In this document: positions 62,229-64,000 of the stretch, piece after piece
Numbering within the stretch: the stretch's first letter is position 1
How the letters are laid out: each line of letters starts with the position of its first letter
Assembly: GCF_964340395.1 (NCBI RefSeq)
Contig: NC_135550.1
Location: forward strand, 22,080,176 to 22,144,175
DNA length: 64,000 nt
Reading direction: 5' to 3'
Source: Glandiceps talaboti
Lineage: Eukaryota > Hemichordata > Enteropneusta > Spengelidae
Made by a program: the position numbers and the translations under genes
The notes under the pieces: generated by a model
The model's input: the letters and a program-made list of their open reading frames with translations, nothing else
The model's database searches: none
What the model was told of the DNA's origin: nothing

Positions 62229-64000
62229 GCCTGGGTGTGCCATGTTGGAGTTACCATGACAACCGTTGCCCCTTCCTGCCTTATCTTGGACAGGCACCTC
62301 ATTATTAGTGCAAATGGAGGGAACGCATAACCGTTCATGTGCAACCAACTGATCTGCAGGGCATCTGTTGCTATAGCCCCTGGGTCTGGTTTCCATGACA
62401 CATACTTGTTTACCTGGTGATTCAGTCTGGATGCGAATAGATCTACATCTAATTTCCCCATCAGATTGTCCACTATTTGAAATATGTTTGGGTTTAGTTG
62501 CCAATTGCTGGAATCTGTCACATGACGTGACTCCCAGTCTGCTACAACATTGTCTACCCCCGGGAGATATTCTGCACTGAGTTGAATGTCGTTTATCAGG
62601 CAGTATTGCCAGATCTCTTTTGATAACTTCACCAGAACTTGTGACTTGGTCCCTCCCATTTTCATGATGTATGCCACTGCCGTACGATTGTCCATCCGTA
62701 GGTGCACATGAATGTTTTGCTTTCCCTTTGTGAAAGTTCTTACAGCAAAGTTTGCTGCAAGGAGTTCCAGATAGTTTATGTGATGGCTCTGTTCTTGGAC
62801 AGACCATGGGCCTCCTGTCCTTCCCATGTTGCATGTTGCCCCCCACCCCATTTTTGATGCATCGGTGTCTATTATAATGTGGGGAAAGGGACTGATCAGG
62901 GTCTTCCCATTGCTGTCTCTCAAGTGGTCTATCCACCACTGCAGTTCCTCCTTGCACTCCTTTGTTAGGAAAACTTGTGCCTCGTAGGACATGAAGCTTA
63001 TCAGGGTTTTTGTTTTGGCCATCTGAAGGAATCTGCACTGTAATCGGGCAGGTACTACTGCTGCCATTGAAGCAGTCATCTTCCCTATTACCTTTGCCAA
63101 TTCCCTCACTGACACTGTCTGTTTCTGAACTAGATTTGCACAGTGTTTCACAATTTGAGTTATCTTGTCCCTTGGAAGAGACATCTTCATTTCGACAGAA
63201 TTTATGGAGAACCCTAGAAATTCTATTGTCTGTGAAGGTAGTAAAATGGACTTCTTCCAATTTACTACAAACCCTAGATGTTGGAGGAGGAACAGCAGGG
63301 TGTCTCTGTCTTTTAACAGGTTTTCCTTTGATTGGTTTAACAATAGGATATCGTCCAGGTATATGATCAATCTCATGCCTAGACGTCGCAATGTTGCTAT
63401 AATTGGTTTCATTAACTTTGTGAATAGTCGAGGGGCTGAAGCCAGGCCGAATGGCAGACATGTGAATTGGTATAATTTGTTCCTCCAAGGGAACTTCAGA
63501 AATTTTTTGCAATTCGTGGCTACTGGTACTGTAAAGTACGCATCCTTCAAGTCTACCTTGCACATCCAATCCCCTGGTTTTAGGAGATCTTTTAACATAT
63601 GTAACCCTTCCATTTTGAAGTGGTTGTAAGCAACATAATTGTTTAGGCACTTGAGGTTGATCACTGGGCGATTGCCCCCATCTTTTTTGGGGACCAAAAA
63701 GATATTGCTTACAAAATCCCCCTGTTCCCGGACAGTTGGCTCGATTGCTTGCTTGCTTAGCATGTCTGTTATTTCCTTGTCTATAAGAGCACAATCGTTT
63801 TCTGTGAAATTTGGTTGCCTTGGGAGGCAATATTGTTTTGGAACAGAAGAGAATTCGATTTGGTGACCCTTCACTGTTGAAATTATGTACGGGTCCCTTG
63901 TAAATCTTTGCCAATTTGTTGCAAATTCTTTTATACGTCCAGCTTTGACTGGACTCTCTGTCTCCCTGGTGGACAATTTCAGTTGTTTTATAACAGGGTG
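61919..64000 (-). CDS. DIRS reverse transcriptase / RNase H (5' end open at window edge)
   Basis: The frame is open from the window edge to the stop at 61,919. Numbering from the TTG at 63,976 (685 aa): residues 82-270 form the reverse transcriptase (FLVPKKDGGNRPVINL, DLKDAYFTVPV, LPFGLASAPRLFTKLM, catalytic YLDD at 206-209). Residues 365-485 form RNase H with Asp370 (DTDAS), Glu404 (YLELLA), Asp429 (RMDN) and Asp480 (VADWESR). A DIRS-characteristic segment follows (WKPDPGAIATDALQISW, GYAFPPFALI). It copies element RNA into DNA and removes the RNA strand. The frame continues in-phase upstream of 63,976 to position 64,000, so the true start is outside. All catalytic residues are intact. Confidence 0.93.
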   Translation of the reverse strand, partial: HPVIKQLKLSTRETESPVKAGRIKEFATNWQRFTRDPYIISTVKGHQIEFSSVPKQYCLPRQPNFTENDCALIDKEITDMLSKQAIEPTVREQGDFVSNIFLVPKKDGGNRPVINLKCLNNYVAYNHFKMEGLHMLKDLLKPGDWMCKVDLKDAYFTVPVATNCKKFLKFPWRNKLYQFTCLPFGLASAPRLFTKLMKPIIATLRRLGMRLIIYLDDILLLNQSKENLLKDRDTLLFLLQHLGFVVNWKKSILLPSQTIEFLGFSINSVEMKMSLPRDKITQIVKHCANLVQKQTVSVRELAKVIGKMTASMAAVVPARLQCRFLQMAKTKTLISFMSYEAQVFLTKECKEELQWWIDHLRDSNGKTLISPFPHIIIDTDASKMGWGATCNMGRTGGPWSVQEQSHHINYLELLAANFAVRTFTKGKQNIHVHLRMDNRTAVAYIMKMGGTKSQVLVKLSKEIWQYCLINDIQLSAEYLPGVDNVVADWESRHVTDSSNWQLNPNIFQIVDNLMGKLDVDLFASRLNHQVNKYVSWKPDPGAIATDALQISWLHMNGYAFPPFALIMRCLSKIRQEGATVVMVTPTWHTQAWFPLIVEMSIELPILLPGFPKLLVSPLQLVHPLLKTGTLKLAAWKVSGNPSLQREFRKKLPSLCQMHGVMEHQHLITPPGENGVAGVVDNKLIHFRPLWGIS

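Larger units (their letters stand above)
60455..64000 (-). mobile_element. DIRS-type retrotransposon (3' part; 5' end beyond window)
   Basis: Read on the minus strand, it has reverse transcriptase/RNase H, then an overlapping tyrosine recombinase, then non-coding 3' structure. The segment 61,015-60,936 is the exact reverse complement of 60,534-60,455 (80 of 80 bp). Immediately outward of the inner copy, 61,013-61,053 is a second, related ATTCCATTTCACAAAACCTC word set. This matches the DIRS plan, in which an internal complementary region mirrors the outer ends of both inverted terminal repeats. The right inverted terminal repeat would then be about 60,935-60,455 and the 3' end of the element lies at about 60,455. 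Intact frames and identical repeats suggest a young copy. There is no integrase or protease, as expected. Confidence 0.9.

Noticed and set aside
62229-63914. N-terminal two-thirds of the 947-codon recombinase-phase frame as a separate protein domain
   Set aside because: It is the alternate-frame reading of the reverse transcriptase/RNase H region, with no recognisable domain; only the C-terminal 385 codons are credible.

Overview
This is a eukaryotic, intron-rich, AT-rich window. It most likely comes from a marine invertebrate animal (bilaterian). The evidence is GT-AG introns of 0.3 to more than 2 kb with short exons, a C16orf89-family gene with its expected motif order, a 17-beta-/11-beta-hydroxysteroid-dehydrogenase-like SDR gene, a tRNA-derived SINE with an ATT-type tail, a DIRS retrotransposon, and frequent TACATGTA words. 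The phylum cannot be fixed from the sequence alone.

Layout. Positions 1-24,900 are almost entirely non-coding. On the minus strand they hold two confident exons (12,818-12,956 and 10,194-10,308) of a gene whose protein begins a PDZ domain about 50 residues from its start; the rest of it was not found. At 24.2-25.3 kb there is a CpG-richer promoter-like zone with opposed first-exon candidates. A complete nine-exon plus-strand gene (27,827-32,474, 304 aa, function unrecognised) follows. The minus strand then carries three genes in a row. The first is a C16orf89/DUF4735-family gene (45,501 down to 34,969), which has an unusual C-terminal membrane anchor. The second is a six-exon SDR gene (52,237 down to 48,091, 404 aa) in which every hallmark catalytic and cofactor motif is altered, so it looks like a pseudoenzyme. 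The third is the 3' half of a divergent actin-related protein gene (59,706 down to 56,066), whose terminal coding segment has been tandemly copied three times.

The right edge (60,455 to beyond 64,000) is a DIRS-type tyrosine-recombinase retrotransposon in minus orientation. Its reverse transcriptase/RNase H and recombinase frames are intact and overlapping, and an identical 80-bp inverted pair matches the internal-complementary-region architecture. It sits where the upstream part of the actin-related gene should be, probably inside an intron.

Non-genic sequence is rich in young repeats. These include a 346-bp fold-back MITE flanked by TTAA, a 76-bp-arm hairpin embedded between long TA tracts, several other palindromic elements, two tRNA-like SINEs, minisatellites and microsatellites. 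Two non-coding stretches look cis-regulatory: POU octamer and TAATTA clusters near 4.1 kb, and a twin octamer at 58.6 kb. There is no bacterial-type operon logic here, no CRISPR and no rRNA or functional tRNA gene.
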